Shown here piece after piece: positions 8,664 through 17,465 of a stretch of 64,000 nt of DNA (its first letter is position 1; every line of letters begins with the position of its first letter). This DNA comes from Actinoplanes campanulatus (lineage in GTDB: Bacteria; Actinomycetota; Actinomycetes; Mycobacteriales; Micromonosporaceae). Made by a program: the position numbers and the translations under genes. The notes beneath the pieces were generated by a model that did no database searches, was not told the origin of the DNA, and saw only the letters and a list, made by a program, of their open reading frames with translations. Location: the NCBI RefSeq assembly GCF_014647795.1, contig NZ_BMPW01000008.1:1-64000 (forward strand). The letters are read 5' to 3'.

Positions 8664-9581
8664 CTACGTGGTGGCCGGGCGGCGCAGCTCCGTCTCGGGG
8701 GCGGGCGCCGGCTCGTCGTAGCCGAGCAGCGTGAGCAGGTTGCCGGTGGCCCGGTTGAAGGCCTCGGTGATGTCGTCGTCGAAGTGGTTGCGCCAGTCGC
8801 CGGCCTCGCCCTTGCGGTAGTGCGAGACCGTGCCGGCGCCCTTCTTGTCGTTCATCCGGCCGAAGCTGTACCTGTCGAGCAGCGCCGTCATCTCGGTGGG
8901 CGGGACGATGATCCCGCAGTGCCGGAAGAGGCGGTCGACCTGGGAGGCCTGGTCCGGGCCGACCAGGTCCTCGTAGCGGAAGAGCGCGACCTCGGCGGAG
9001 GACGGCGCCTTCACCCAGGAGCGGACGGCGTTGAACGTGCCCTTGCGGGCGAGGTGGTCGACCAGGTAGAGCAGGCCGTCCTTCTTCGATTTCTCCCGCA
9101 GGTTCCGGCGGACCTCGAGCACGTCGCCCATCGGGCCGTGCGAGTCCTTGGTGGAGAAGTAGCTCGACACGACCAGGTCCCGCGGATCGCGGTAGACGAA
9201 GAACGCGCGGTGGGCGTCGGGCTTCGGCATGGTGTCGAATCGTTTACGGGAGAAGAACAGCGACAGCGCGATCCGGTTCGGCGGGCAGACCCGCGGATGG
9301 CTCCAGTTGTAGAAGCGCGGATCATAGGTCAGCAGCCCAGAGTAGCGGTACGCGATCGGGTCGCTGAGCAGCGATTTGATCCACTGGCTGGCGGTCTTGC
9401 GGACCGCGCAGTGATAGAGGTTCACGTATTCACTGCGCTCGACGACCGGCACGGTGAGGCGAAGCCGTGCGTTGTGGGCTTCGAGCTGCGCCCTTCGTGC
9501 GAGGACACGCACGGATTCGGGTGCGTGCTGCTTGGCGAACATGACCGTGCGATTGAGCATCGTCTGAGTCCGAATCTTCAT
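8664..9581 (-). CDS. Sulfotransferase-family protein
   Basis: A 305-residue protein with the PAPS-binding features of cytosolic sulfotransferases. The 5'-phosphosulfate loop is HCAVRKTASQWIKSLL, the 3'-phosphate site is YRDPRDLVVSSYFS, and the C-terminal RKGEAGDWRNHF closes over PAPS. The acceptor is unknown. ATG 9581 (MKIRTQT) is preferred; an upstream in-frame GTG at 9608 is possible. It stands alone and is distinct from the second sulfotransferase at 27.5 kb. Confidence 0.82.
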   Translation of the reverse strand: MKIRTQTMLNRTVMFAKQHAPESVRVLARRAQLEAHNARLRLTVPVVERSEYVNLYHCAVRKTASQWIKSLLSDPIAYRYSGLLTYDPRFYNWSHPRVCPPNRIALSLFFSRKRFDTMPKPDAHRAFFVYRDPRDLVVSSYFSTKDSHGPMGDVLEVRRNLREKSKKDGLLYLVDHLARKGTFNAVRSWVKAPSSAEVALFRYEDLVGPDQASQVDRLFRHCGIIVPPTEMTALLDRYSFGRMNDKKGAGTVSHYRKGEAGDWRNHFDDDITEAFNRATGNLLTLLGYDEPAPAPETELRRPATT

Positions 9582-9936
9582 CCCGGCCGGAGCGGTGCGG
9601 TTGTGCACTTTACAAGAGTCTCGACTTTGTTACGAGGGCGTCTCGCCTAAGGTTCACCTGAGAGTTCTATGTGAATTCCATCGAGTGTCCGGTGTGGTGC
9701 GTGGTTGCGGGCGCCCCGGTCGCGATGTGCGCCGGGTGGCTCGGGTGCTCATGCCGAGTCCAACGACGAAGGCGTACGAAACGGTGCACATCCGGCACAA
9801 CACTTGATGATCTTGCCGGGTGAAAGGTCATACCTTTGGCCTGTGCCGTTCCGGCAGGTCCACAACGCGCCGAACCTGATACTGGAATCGACCGCAGGCG
9901 AAAGCGGATCGAACCCCGTGAAAGAGGAGAACCTTC
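9582..9936. promoter_or_regulatory. Divergent intergenic region with AAAGGT-CAT-ACCTTT inverted repeat
   Basis: This 355-base gap separates the sulfotransferase and the small secreted protein and must hold both promoters. A perfect 6-bp inverted repeat with 3-base spacer lies at 9823-9837, about 100 bases upstream of the secreted-protein start. A ribosome-binding site AAAGAGGAGA lies at 9921-9930, just before the GTG at 9937. The role of the inverted repeat is not known. Confidence 0.45.
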
Positions 9937-10365
9937 GTGGCACGCAAGTATCTGGCGATCGCATCGGTGCTGGTAGCGGCGTCCGCCGGCGCGGCCGTTC
10001 CCGTTCCCGCCCAGGCAGATCCCGGTGATCGGAGCGTGAGTGCGACCGTGCGGAATTACAGCGACGAAAGGCTGAGTCTGATCGAATTCGATGTGTCCGA
10101 GGGGGAATGGCTGGTGAAACCCCCGAAGGGCGTCAACCGGAACAAGACGGTGACATTCTCGGCGGAGTCGACGAGGGACACCGGCGGCACCGCGGCCACC
10201 GCCACCTACAAGACACGATTCGGCAAGGTGGAATTCTATTTGAGCAATCCGTGGACGCAGAGCAGCGACTACATCTGCGACGTCCCCGACGAACTGCGCT
10301 GTGACGTCGAGGGCGCCGGCGACGCGAACGAGGCCCAGGTCGCCTACGTCATCCGGTACAGCTGA
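9937..10365 (+). CDS. Small secreted protein, possibly aegerolysin/ET79-like
   Basis: A 142-residue protein with a classical signal peptide (MARKYLAIASVLVAASAGAA, probable cut after AQA near residue 27). The mature part of about 115 residues reads as beta-strands: a W-x-x-x-P-P turn (GEWLVKPPKG), a central TFSAES, then TATATYKTRFGKVEFYLSNPW and YICDVPD with two Cys that could form a disulfide. The order W..PP, AES, Y, NPW resembles secreted crystal-protein ET79 and aegerolysin-type beta-sandwiches of actinomycetes. That match is by eye only. The GTG start is fixed by a strong Shine-Dalgarno. Confidence 0.6.
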   Translation: MARKYLAIASVLVAASAGAAVPVPAQADPGDRSVSATVRNYSDERLSLIEFDVSEGEWLVKPPKGVNRNKTVTFSAESTRDTGGTAATATYKTRFGKVEFYLSNPWTQSSDYICDVPDELRCDVEGAGDANEAQVAYVIRYS

Positions 10366-10393
10366 CCGGGGTGGCCGGCGTCCCTGACGCCGG

Positions 10394-11014
10394 CTACCGC
10401 TCCACGGCCAGACGCACACCCAGGGCGATCAGGATGCCACCGGTGGTGGCGTCGATCCGGCGGCTCAGCGCGCGCCGCCGCCGCAACCACGAGCCGATCC
10501 GGCCGGCGCCGACCCCCACGGCCCCGTCGATCAGAAATTCCAGAAAGATCAGAATCGCCCCGAGTACGGCGAACTGCGCCCACACCGGCCCCCGCGCCGG
10601 ATCCACGAACTGGGGCAGGAACGCCACCGAGAACGCGATCATCTTCGGGTTGGACAGATTGGTCAGGAACCCGCTCAGATACGCCCGCCGGCCGGTGGCG
10701 CCCGGCTTCTCCGACAGCGCCTCCCCACGCTGCCGGATCATCCGGACACCGAGCCAGCCGAGATAGACCGCCCCGGCCACCCGCAGCACGGTGAACGCCT
10801 CCGGGACCGCGGTGAACAGCGCGCTCAACCCGGCGGCGGCCACCAGCACGTGCACCGCCTCACTGGTGGCCAGCCCCGCCGTGGCCAGCAACCCGGCCCG
10901 CGGCCCTCCCCGCATCCCACAGCTCAGCACGAACAGCATGTCCGGCCCCGGCGCCAGCATGGCGACGATCGTGGCGACGGTGAACGCGGCGAGAAGATGC
11001 GGATCCAACGGCAT
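10394..11014 (-). CDS. LysE/RhtB-family amino-acid exporter
   Basis: A 206-residue inner-membrane protein with about six hydrophobic segments. It has the family hallmarks: the N-terminal APGPDMLFVL motif after the first helix, the G-x-R-A-G-L-L-A-T-A-G segment, VLRVAGAVYLGWLGVRM, and the FLTNLSNPKMIAF motif. Members export amino acids or their derivatives. The ATG at 11014 (MPLDPHLL) fits the family; the frame is open further upstream but that stretch overlaps the divergent regulator. The divergent LysR gene is the likely regulator, as in LysG/LysE pairs. Confidence 0.85.
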   Translation of the reverse strand: MPLDPHLLAAFTVATIVAMLAPGPDMLFVLSCGMRGGPRAGLLATAGLATSEAVHVLVAAAGLSALFTAVPEAFTVLRVAGAVYLGWLGVRMIRQRGEALSEKPGATGRRAYLSGFLTNLSNPKMIAFSVAFLPQFVDPARGPVWAQFAVLGAILIFLEFLIDGAVGVGAGRIGSWLRRRRALSRRIDATTGGILIALGVRLAVER

Positions 11015-11085
11015 ACGGCCAAGCCTGCCGACGGCCCAGCACAAGATCCATAGCCGGTGACGGAGGCTGAGCATAAGGTTGGCCG

Positions 11086-11988
11086 ATGCTCGACCCCCGC
11101 CGACTGCGCCTGTTACGTGACGTGGCGTCCACCGGCACCATAGCCGCCGCCGCGGAACTGGCCGGATGCACCGCGGCCGCCGCCTCCCAGCAACTCGCCG
11201 CCCTGGAACGCGACCTGGGCGCGGTGCTGCTGGAACGCTCGGCACGCAGCGTCCGGCTCACCGAGGCCGGCCGGGTTCTCGCCGACCACGCCGGCCCCCT
11301 GCTCGCCGGCATCGACGAGGCCGAACGCGCCGTCCGCGACGTGGCCGGACTACGCGGTGGCAGCCTGCGGGTCGCCGCCTTCGCCACCGCCGCCATCGGG
11401 TTCGTGGTCCCGGCGCTGACCACCTTCCGGCGCCGCCACCCCGATGTCGAACTACGCTTCACCGAACTCGAATCGGCCGAGGCACTGCCCGAACTGCGCG
11501 CCGGAACGGTCGACCTGGCGGTCACCCACGAATACGCGCCACTGTCCCGGCCCGACCTGCGCGGCCTCGACCAGCGGCCGCTCTACCGCGAACCGATGCT
11601 GCTCGCCGTACCCCGCAAAGACGCACCGGCCGCAAGCGGCCCGATCGACCTGGCCGACTTCGCCGGCGCGGCCTGGGTCGCGGCGCTGACCAGCACCGGC
11701 TTCCAGGCCGCCACCGAGATGGCCTGCCGGGCCGCCGGTTTCGAACCACGGATCGAGACGCGGGTGCACAGCTATCCGATGGCGCTCGCCATGGTGGCCG
11801 CCGGATTCGGGGTCGCCCTCGTGCCGCGGCTCGCCGCCACCGGGCAGCGCGGGCTCGTGCACCTGCCGATCGCCCGGCCCACCGGGCTGGTCCGCCAGAT
11901 CTACGCCACCACCCGGACCGCCGACCGCTCCCCGGCGGTCCGGCACCTGTCCCGCTATCTGGTGGGGGCGCTCAAAACGGCCACCTGA
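11086..11988 (+). CDS. LysR-family transcriptional regulator
   Basis: A 300-residue LysR-type regulator. The N-terminal winged helix (residues 1-65) contains GTIAAAAELAGCTAAAASQQ and LAALERDLGAVLLER, then RLTEAGRVLADHA. Residues 90-295 form the periplasmic-binding-like effector domain. It is divergent from the LysE-type exporter with a 71-base gap, which suggests it senses the exported amino acid and activates that gene. Confidence 0.9.
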   Translation: MLDPRRLRLLRDVASTGTIAAAAELAGCTAAAASQQLAALERDLGAVLLERSARSVRLTEAGRVLADHAGPLLAGIDEAERAVRDVAGLRGGSLRVAAFATAAIGFVVPALTTFRRRHPDVELRFTELESAEALPELRAGTVDLAVTHEYAPLSRPDLRGLDQRPLYREPMLLAVPRKDAPAASGPIDLADFAGAAWVAALTSTGFQAATEMACRAAGFEPRIETRVHSYPMALAMVAAGFGVALVPRLAATGQRGLVHLPIARPTGLVRQIYATTRTADRSPAVRHLSRYLVGALKTAT

Positions 11989-12031
11989 GCCAGAATGTCG
12001 GCAAGACGCGATCAGGTTGAGAGGGCTCACC

Positions 12032-12625
12032 ATGGCATTCGTGACCGCATCCATCTCGGTCTCGGTCGACGGGTTCGTCGCCGGGAGGAACCAGGCCGCC
12101 GACCGGCCGCTCGGCGAGGCCCCGGCCATCGAGCTGCACCGGTGGCTGTTCGAGACGCCGGAGGAGAACCGGCCGGAGATCGACGCGCACACGGACGCCG
12201 GCGCGTACATCATGGGCCGCAACATGTTCGGCCCCATCCGCGGTGAGTGGGATCTGTCGTGGACGGGCTGGTGGGGCGACGACCCGCCCTACCACAAACC
12301 GGTTTTCGTGCTCACCCATCACCCTCGCGAGGACCAGCCGATGGCCGGCGGCACGACCTTCCACTTCGTCACCGGCGGAATCCACGACGCCTTCGACCGG
12401 GCGCGCGAGGCGACCGGCGACGGGCGGATCATGATCGCCGGCGGAGCCTCGACGGTCAACCAGTACCTCGCCGCCGGGCTGATCGACCAGCTGACCCTGA
12501 ACGTCGTACCGGTCATGCTCGGGGCCGGCGAGCGACTGTTCGACGGGATCCCGCCACTGAAGCTGGAACAGATCGGCTCCCGGGCCGCGTCGCTGGCCAC
12601 CCACATCACCTACCGGGTGCGCTAG
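12032..12625 (+). CDS. Dihydrofolate-reductase-like (RibD C-terminal) protein
   Basis: A 197-residue protein of the bacterial bifunctional deaminase-reductase C-terminal family. It begins with the strand FVTASISVSVDGFVAG, has YIMGRNMFGPIRGEW as the nucleotide-binding helix region, PVFVLTHHPRE, and the terminal IMIAGGASTVNQYL and LTLNVVPVMLGAGERLFDG motifs of NADPH-dependent reductases. Its substrate is unknown; such stand-alone versions are abundant in actinomycetes and are not riboflavin enzymes. The ATG at 12032 follows AGAGGG and is preferred to a TTG at 12017. Confidence 0.85.
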   Translation: MAFVTASISVSVDGFVAGRNQAADRPLGEAPAIELHRWLFETPEENRPEIDAHTDAGAYIMGRNMFGPIRGEWDLSWTGWWGDDPPYHKPVFVLTHHPREDQPMAGGTTFHFVTGGIHDAFDRAREATGDGRIMIAGGASTVNQYLAAGLIDQLTLNVVPVMLGAGERLFDGIPPLKLEQIGSRAASLATHITYRVR

Positions 12626-12745
12626 CGATCTTGTGGTCGGGGTCCGGAAGCGAAACACGGACGTCGACCACGGCAGCTCGCTGGCGCGAACCGGTCATCA
12701 TGACGTCGGCCGGCGGAGCACCGCCGGTTCGACGCCGGCCGCACG

Positions 12746-14182
12746 GTGTTCACCGGGCGGCCCGACGATGTGGACGTGTCGTTGACGGGAATCCGCTATC
12801 TCGGCCTGGCCGGAACGGTGCTGCTGGTGATCGGCGGACGGCTCGGGGGCGCGCTGCCCACGGCCGACCTGGACGCCACACCGGCGAGTGTGGCGCGCGG
12901 CCCGCACGGACTGCTGATCCTGGCGTGCTGGCTGGTGGGGACGGGTCTGCAGGCGTACGCCTGGTGGTCCGGCCGCGACCGGGCGCCGTCGGTGCGCTGG
13001 GTTCTCGTCACGGCGGCGCTGTGGACGCTGCCGTTCCTGCTGGCGCCGCCGATGGGCAGCCGGGACGTGTACTCCTACGTCTGCCAGGGCGAGATGTTCC
13101 GGCACGGGATCGACCCCTACCGGCATGGCGTGAACGCGCTCCCGTGCACCTGGATCGACACTGTCTCGATGAACTGGCGGGACACGGTCACCCCGTACGG
13201 CCCGCTCTTCATCCTGATCGCCGCCGCGGCGGTCGCGGTGGGCGGAGGCCTGGCCGGCGCCGTCCTCATCCTGCGGCTGGCCTCGCTGGCCGGAATCGTG
13301 GCGGTCGCCGTCGCCCTGCCGCCGCTGGCGCGCCGCTGCGGCATCCCGCCGCAGCGGGCCCTCTGGCTGGCGCTCGCCGGGCCGCTGGTCGGCGCCCATC
13401 TGCTCGCCGCGCCACACAACGACGCGGTCATGCTCGGCCTGGCGGTGGCCGCCCTTCTTCTGATCGTACGGTCGGGAGCACGCACATCCTGGCTGCTCCC
13501 CGCCGGCGCGCTGCTCGGCCTGGCGATCTCCGTGAAGCTCACCGCCCTGGTGATCGTCCCGTTCGCGATCCTGGCCGCCGGCCCACTGCGCCGGGCCGCC
13601 GTGACGATCGGCGGTGGAGCGGCCGCCGCCCTGATGTCCCTCGCCGTGGCGAGCGGCCTGGGCTGGGGGTGGATTCCGGCCACCGGCGTGGGCACCTCGA
13701 TGATCCAGTTCACGTCACCGCCGACCGCGGTCGGGATGACCCTGACCTACCTGGGCAAGACCGTGCACCCCGGTTTCGACGCGGTGCCCGTGGTCCGCGC
13801 CCTGGCCGTCGTCCTGCTCGCCGCCACCCTGGCGTACCTCTGGTGGCGGGCCCACCGCGCCCCCGACCGCACCCGGGCCGCCCTGCACGGCGCCGCCCTG
13901 GCGCTGGCCGCGACCGTCCTGCTGGCCCCGGTCCTGCACCCGTGGTACCTGCTCTGGCCGCTCACCCTGCTCGCCGCCACCACCCGCCGCACCACGGCGA
14001 TCATGGCGGCCACCGTGGTGTGCGCGTTCTCGGTGCTGCCGGACGGCGGCGGGCTGGCCCGGTTCGTCAAGTTCCCCGGCGCCCCGATCGCCACCGTGCT
14101 GCTCGTCGTCCTGCTGATCGTGGCTGTCAGGCGGCGCACAGGCTCCGCACAACCCACTCCTGAGCCCGCGACGTTTCCTTGA
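12746..14182 (+). CDS. mptB: MptB-type polyprenyl-phosphate mannosyltransferase
   Basis: A 478-residue polytopic membrane protein with about 12 hydrophobic segments. The loop with SRDVYSYVCQGEMFRHGIDP and later WRDTVTPYGPLF is the hallmark of the MptA/MptB alpha-1,6-mannosyltransferases, GT-C enzymes that use decaprenyl-phosphate mannose. The middle LLAAPHNDAVMLGLAVA and the final VLHPWYLLWPLTLLA also fit. In mycobacteria and corynebacteria these extend the mannan core of lipomannan on the outer face of the membrane; a similar role in cell-envelope glycolipid is inferred. The start is a GTG at 12746; an internal GTG is possible. Confidence 0.82.
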   Translation: MFTGRPDDVDVSLTGIRYLGLAGTVLLVIGGRLGGALPTADLDATPASVARGPHGLLILACWLVGTGLQAYAWWSGRDRAPSVRWVLVTAALWTLPFLLAPPMGSRDVYSYVCQGEMFRHGIDPYRHGVNALPCTWIDTVSMNWRDTVTPYGPLFILIAAAAVAVGGGLAGAVLILRLASLAGIVAVAVALPPLARRCGIPPQRALWLALAGPLVGAHLLAAPHNDAVMLGLAVAALLLIVRSGARTSWLLPAGALLGLAISVKLTALVIVPFAILAAGPLRRAAVTIGGGAAAALMSLAVASGLGWGWIPATGVGTSMIQFTSPPTAVGMTLTYLGKTVHPGFDAVPVVRALAVVLLAATLAYLWWRAHRAPDRTRAALHGAALALAATVLLAPVLHPWYLLWPLTLLAATTRRTTAIMAATVVCAFSVLPDGGGLARFVKFPGAPIATVLLVVLLIVAVRRRTGSAQPTPEPATFP

Positions 14183-14209
14183 GCCGTCCCCGCCGTATCG
14201 CGTTCAAGG

Positions 14210-15568
14210 ATGGCCCGCATGCTCGACCACAAGCTCTCCCGCCGCTCGTTCGGCGCCGCGCTCGCCGGCGCCTTCGGAGTGGCCGTCCTCGCCGGCTGCG
14301 GTATCCAGAGCGGCAGCAGCGGGAAGGCGGCGTCGACGGCTGGCAGCGGGCTCTTCGACGCCACGCTGGTGCACGACATCGACGTCATGTTCGAGCAGTC
14401 CGACTACGACACGGTGATCGACGCCTTCCTGAAAGACGGCGACAAGAACTGGATCGAGGCCGACGTCACGATCGACGGCACCACCTTCGAGAAGGCCGGC
14501 CTGCGGCTCAAGGGCAACTCGTCACTGAAGGGCCTCACCAAGTCGGGCAGCACCGCGACCACCGGCACCCAGCAACAGCGCGGTGGCGGGCCGGGCGGCA
14601 GCGTCTCCGCCGAGAACCCGCAGGACCTGCCGTGGCTCGTGCGGCTCGACAAGTTCACCGCCGGGCAGGCGTACGGCGGGTACACCGAGTTCGTGGTCCG
14701 CTCGAACACTACGAAGTCGGCGCTGAACGAGGCGGTCGCCCTGGAACTGCTGGGCCTGGCCGGGCTGGCCACCCAGAGGTCGGCGTCCACCCGGCTCAAG
14801 GTCAACGGCGGCGACCAGGTGCTGCGCCTGATCGTCGAGAACCTGGGCGACAAGTGGGATTCCGACAACTTCGGCGCGGCCGGGATCCTCTACAAGGCGG
14901 AGAGCGGCGGCGACTACTCGTACCGGGGTGAGGGGGCCGAGAGCTACCAGGACGTCTTCGACCAGGAGACCGACTCCGGCAATCCGAACCTGGTCCCGCT
15001 GATCGCCTTTCTCAAGTTCATCAACCAGGCCGAGGACGCGGCCTTCACGTCCGATCTGGGCTCGCACCTGGACGTGTCGGCGTTCGCGACCTACCTGGCG
15101 TTCCAGGAGCTGGTCAAGAACTCGGACGACATCGACGGGCCTGGCAACAACTCGTACCTGCGCTACACGACCGCCGAGGACCAGTTCACCGTGGTCGCCT
15201 GGGACCACAATCTGGCGTTCGGCGGAATGGGCGGCGGCGGCCGTGGCGGAAACCCGGGCGGTGGCCAGATGCAGCCCCCGACCGACGGCAACGCCCCGGC
15301 CGGCGGAGGCCAGCGCAACGGCGGCGGGGGTGGACGGCCCGGCGGCCGCAGCAACATCCTGGTTCAGCGGTTCAACGCCGACACCACCTTCAAAGCGGCG
15401 TACGACAAAGCGCTCACCGACCTCAAGGCCAGCCTCTACACCAGCGGCAAGGCCACCGAGATCCTCCAGAAGCGGGCCGCGGTGCTGACCGCCCACGCGA
15501 GCGACCTCGTCCCCGCCGACACCGTCACGAGCGAGTCCGACACGATCAAGGCCTACTTCACGGCCTGA
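14210..15568 (+). CDS. CotH-kinase-like lipoprotein
   Basis: A 452-residue exported protein. The N-terminus has a twin-arginine-like RRSF followed by a lipobox LAGCGIQ, so it should be a lipoprotein anchored outside the membrane. Residues 45-400 resemble the CotH spore-coat kinase family: LRLKGNSSLKGLTK, then SALNEAVALELLGLAG, and the late YLAFQELVKNSDDIDGPGNN with VVAWDHNLAFGG. The D-D-I-D-G-P-G-N and W-D-H-N segments correspond to the catalytic and metal-binding region. A Gly/Asn-rich low-complexity insert (GGGGRGGNPGGG, about residues 343-382) lies near the C-terminus. Its protein substrate, if any, is unknown. Confidence 0.78.
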   Translation: MARMLDHKLSRRSFGAALAGAFGVAVLAGCGIQSGSSGKAASTAGSGLFDATLVHDIDVMFEQSDYDTVIDAFLKDGDKNWIEADVTIDGTTFEKAGLRLKGNSSLKGLTKSGSTATTGTQQQRGGGPGGSVSAENPQDLPWLVRLDKFTAGQAYGGYTEFVVRSNTTKSALNEAVALELLGLAGLATQRSASTRLKVNGGDQVLRLIVENLGDKWDSDNFGAAGILYKAESGGDYSYRGEGAESYQDVFDQETDSGNPNLVPLIAFLKFINQAEDAAFTSDLGSHLDVSAFATYLAFQELVKNSDDIDGPGNNSYLRYTTAEDQFTVVAWDHNLAFGGMGGGGRGGNPGGGQMQPPTDGNAPAGGGQRNGGGGGRPGGRSNILVQRFNADTTFKAAYDKALTDLKASLYTSGKATEILQKRAAVLTAHASDLVPADTVTSESDTIKAYFTA

Positions 15569-15571
15569 CCC

Positions 15572-15650
15572 GGGCAGCGGGAGGTTCGGCGGAGTGGGAT
15601 GAGATCGGGCCCAGGCAGCGGAAGTCTGGCGGGGTGGGATGAGATCGGGC
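15572..15650. repeat. Two direct copies of a ~38-bp repeat
   Basis: Two imperfect direct repeats, each ending GGGTGGGATGAGATCGGGC or GAGTGGGATGAGATCGGGC, lie at 15572-15610 and 15613-15650 between the CotH-like gene and the dehydrogenase. They begin GGCAGCGG(G/A)AG. They are not inverted and do not form a terminator-like hairpin. Confidence 0.75.
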
Positions 15651-15720
15651 GCCGGGCGGCGGGCCACGGCCGCTGGATTGGCCGCATTCCGGCGGGCGCC
15701 CGGCCCGTAACGTCGGGTGC

Positions 15721-16584
15721 ATGAGGGTGGGATTCGTCGGGCTCGGCGTGATGGGGCAGCCGATGGCGCTCAATCTGGCACGGGCCGGCACCGGGCTGAT
15801 CGTCTGGAACCGGACGCCGGAACGGGCCGCCCCACTGCGGGCCGCCGGGGCCCTCGTCGCGGACGGCCCCGGGGAGGTCTTCGCCGCGGCGGACACGGTG
15901 ATCCTGATGCTGGCCGACGACGTCGTCACCGACACCGTGCTGCGCCGGGGCTCGGGCGCGTTCGCCGGGCTGGTCGAGGGCCGCACACTGGTCAACATGG
16001 GCACCGTGGCGCCCGACTGGGCGGCCGGGCTGGCCGCGGACGTGCGGGCCGCCGGGGGAACGTACGTCGAGGCCCCGGTCTCGGGCTCGCGCGGACCCGC
16101 GGAGTCGGGCGATCTGGTGGTGATGATCGCCGGAGGCGATCCGGAGGTGGAGGCCCTGCTGCGGCCGCTGTGCCGGGAGATCGTGCGCTGCGGCGACGTG
16201 CCCGGCGCGCTGCTGATGAAGCTGGCCGTCAACACCTTCCTGATCAGCATGGTCACCGGGCTGGCCGAGGCGTTCCACTTCGCCGGGCGGCACGGTCTGG
16301 ACCCGCGGGCGCTGCTCGCCGTGCTGGACGCCGGGCCGATGGCCAGCACGGTGTCCCGGGTGAAGGGCCGCAAGCTCGCCGACGGCGATTTCGAGGTGCA
16401 GGCGTCCATTCGCGACGTGCACTACAACAACCGGCTCGTGGTCGAGGCCGCCCGCCGGGCCGGGTTCGCGTCGCCGTTGCTGGAGGTCTGCGCGCGGCTG
16501 TACGCGGAGGCCGAGTCCTCCGGGCTCGGGGCCGCGGACATGGCGGCCGTGGTCCGCGCCCTGGAGGACCGTTCCACCCGCTGA
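15721..16584 (+). CDS. 3-hydroxyisobutyrate-dehydrogenase-like NAD(P) oxidoreductase
   Basis: A 287-residue beta-hydroxyacid dehydrogenase. The N-terminal Rossmann fold has [20 protein letters not shown]. The substrate loop is [21 protein letters not shown] and the catalytic-Lys helix is [13 protein letters not shown]. Length and order match the HIBADH/tartronate-semialdehyde-reductase/imine-reductase family. The substrate cannot be set; the catalytic lysine is present. The last 163 bases overlap the 3' end of the convergent EamA transporter gene. Confidence 0.88.
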   Translation: MRVGFVGLGVMGQPMALNLARAGTGLIVWNRTPERAAPLRAAGALVADGPGEVFAAADTVILMLADDVVTDTVLRRGSGAFAGLVEGRTLVNMGTVAPDWAAGLAADVRAAGGTYVEAPVSGSRGPAESGDLVVMIAGGDPEVEALLRPLCREIVRCGDVPGALLMKLAVNTFLISMVTGLAEAFHFAGRHGLDPRALLAVLDAGPMASTVSRVKGRKLADGDFEVQASIRDVHYNNRLVVEAARRAGFASPLLEVCARLYAEAESSGLGAADMAAVVRALEDRSTR

Positions 16585-17393
16585 CCCCAGTAGACACCGG
16601 CCAGCACCAGCCCGATCCCGGCCACCGCGGTGCCGGTCAGGTGCTCGCCGCCGATGCCCACGCCGATCAGCACCGCCCACACCGGCTCGGTGCCCAGCAG
16701 CAGGCTGGCCCGGGCCGCGGAGGTTCGCCGGATCGCCCACAGCTGCACCAGGAACGCGAACACGCTGCACCCCAGCGCCAGGTGGAGCACACCCAGCCAC
16801 TGCGCTGTCCCGAATCCGGCGGCGGTGGGCAGAAGCGCCGGCCCGGCGGCCACGCCGAAGACCACCGCCCCGACGACCGTCTGCACCGTGGTCAGCGTGA
16901 GCGTGTCGTAGCCCGGCCTGGCCAGCCGCCCGGAGAGCGTCACGTGCGCGGCCCGGATCACGGCGGCGGCCAGGATCAGCGCGTCACCAGCCGACGGCGC
17001 CCTCAGTCCGGGGCCCACCACCAGCAGCGCCACCCCGGCCGTCGCCGTCGCGGCGGCCAGCAGGAACCGGCCCGGCAGGCCGCCCTGCATCAGCGCGGTG
17101 AGCAGGATGGTCAGGCTGATCAGCACACCGGCGTTGGTGGCGCTGGTCTGCGACACCCCGTACGTCTCCAGCACCAGCACCGACGCCTGCGTGCACCCGA
17201 GCAGGACACCGGCGCCCAGCTCTCGCCGTCCCGGCCGGCGCGTGACCGCCAGCGGCAGCAGGGCGGCCGCCGACACGAGGTAGCGCAGCGCCAGCACCAC
17301 GAGCACGCCCCCGGCCACGGTCAGGGTCTTGGCCGCCAGATAGCTGCTGCCCCAGATCACGGCCACGGCCAGCAGAAGAAGGTCTCCGGTCAC
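16422..17393 (-). CDS. EamA/DMT-family transporter
   Basis: A membrane protein of about 323 residues with ten predicted helices and two EamA repeats. The first repeat starts [19 protein letters not shown] and the second contains [20 protein letters not shown]. Members export metabolites or amino acids. The start is uncertain: I placed it at the GTG at 17393 because longer versions run into the divergent LysR gene. The C-terminal 35 residues after [10 protein letters not shown] are hydrophilic and lie antisense to the oxidoreductase 3' end. The neighbouring divergent LysR gene is the likely regulator. Confidence 0.75.
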   Translation of the reverse strand: MTGDLLLLAVAVIWGSSYLAAKTLTVAGGVLVVLALRYLVSAAALLPLAVTRRPGRRELGAGVLLGCTQASVLVLETYGVSQTSATNAGVLISLTILLTALMQGGLPGRFLLAAATATAGVALLVVGPGLRAPSAGDALILAAAVIRAAHVTLSGRLARPGYDTLTLTTVQTVVGAVVFGVAAGPALLPTAAGFGTAQWLGVLHLALGCSVFAFLVQLWAIRRTSAARASLLLGTEPVWAVLIGVGIGGEHLTGTAVAGIGLVLAGVYWGQRVERSSRARTTAAMSAAPSPEDSASAYSRAQTSSNGDANPARRAASTTSRLL

Positions 17394-17465
17394 ATCGGGA
17401 AGCGTGTGGGCGTTCGATCCGGTAGACAAGACGGCAACTGGTGAATCGACGATGTAGTAGGCCTG

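Noticed and set aside
12247-14163. 638-codon plus-strand frame over the reductase and mannosyltransferase
   Set aside because: Its Arg/Pro/Gly-rich translation is a GC-bias shadow of the MptB-type gene, which has clear motifs in another frame.
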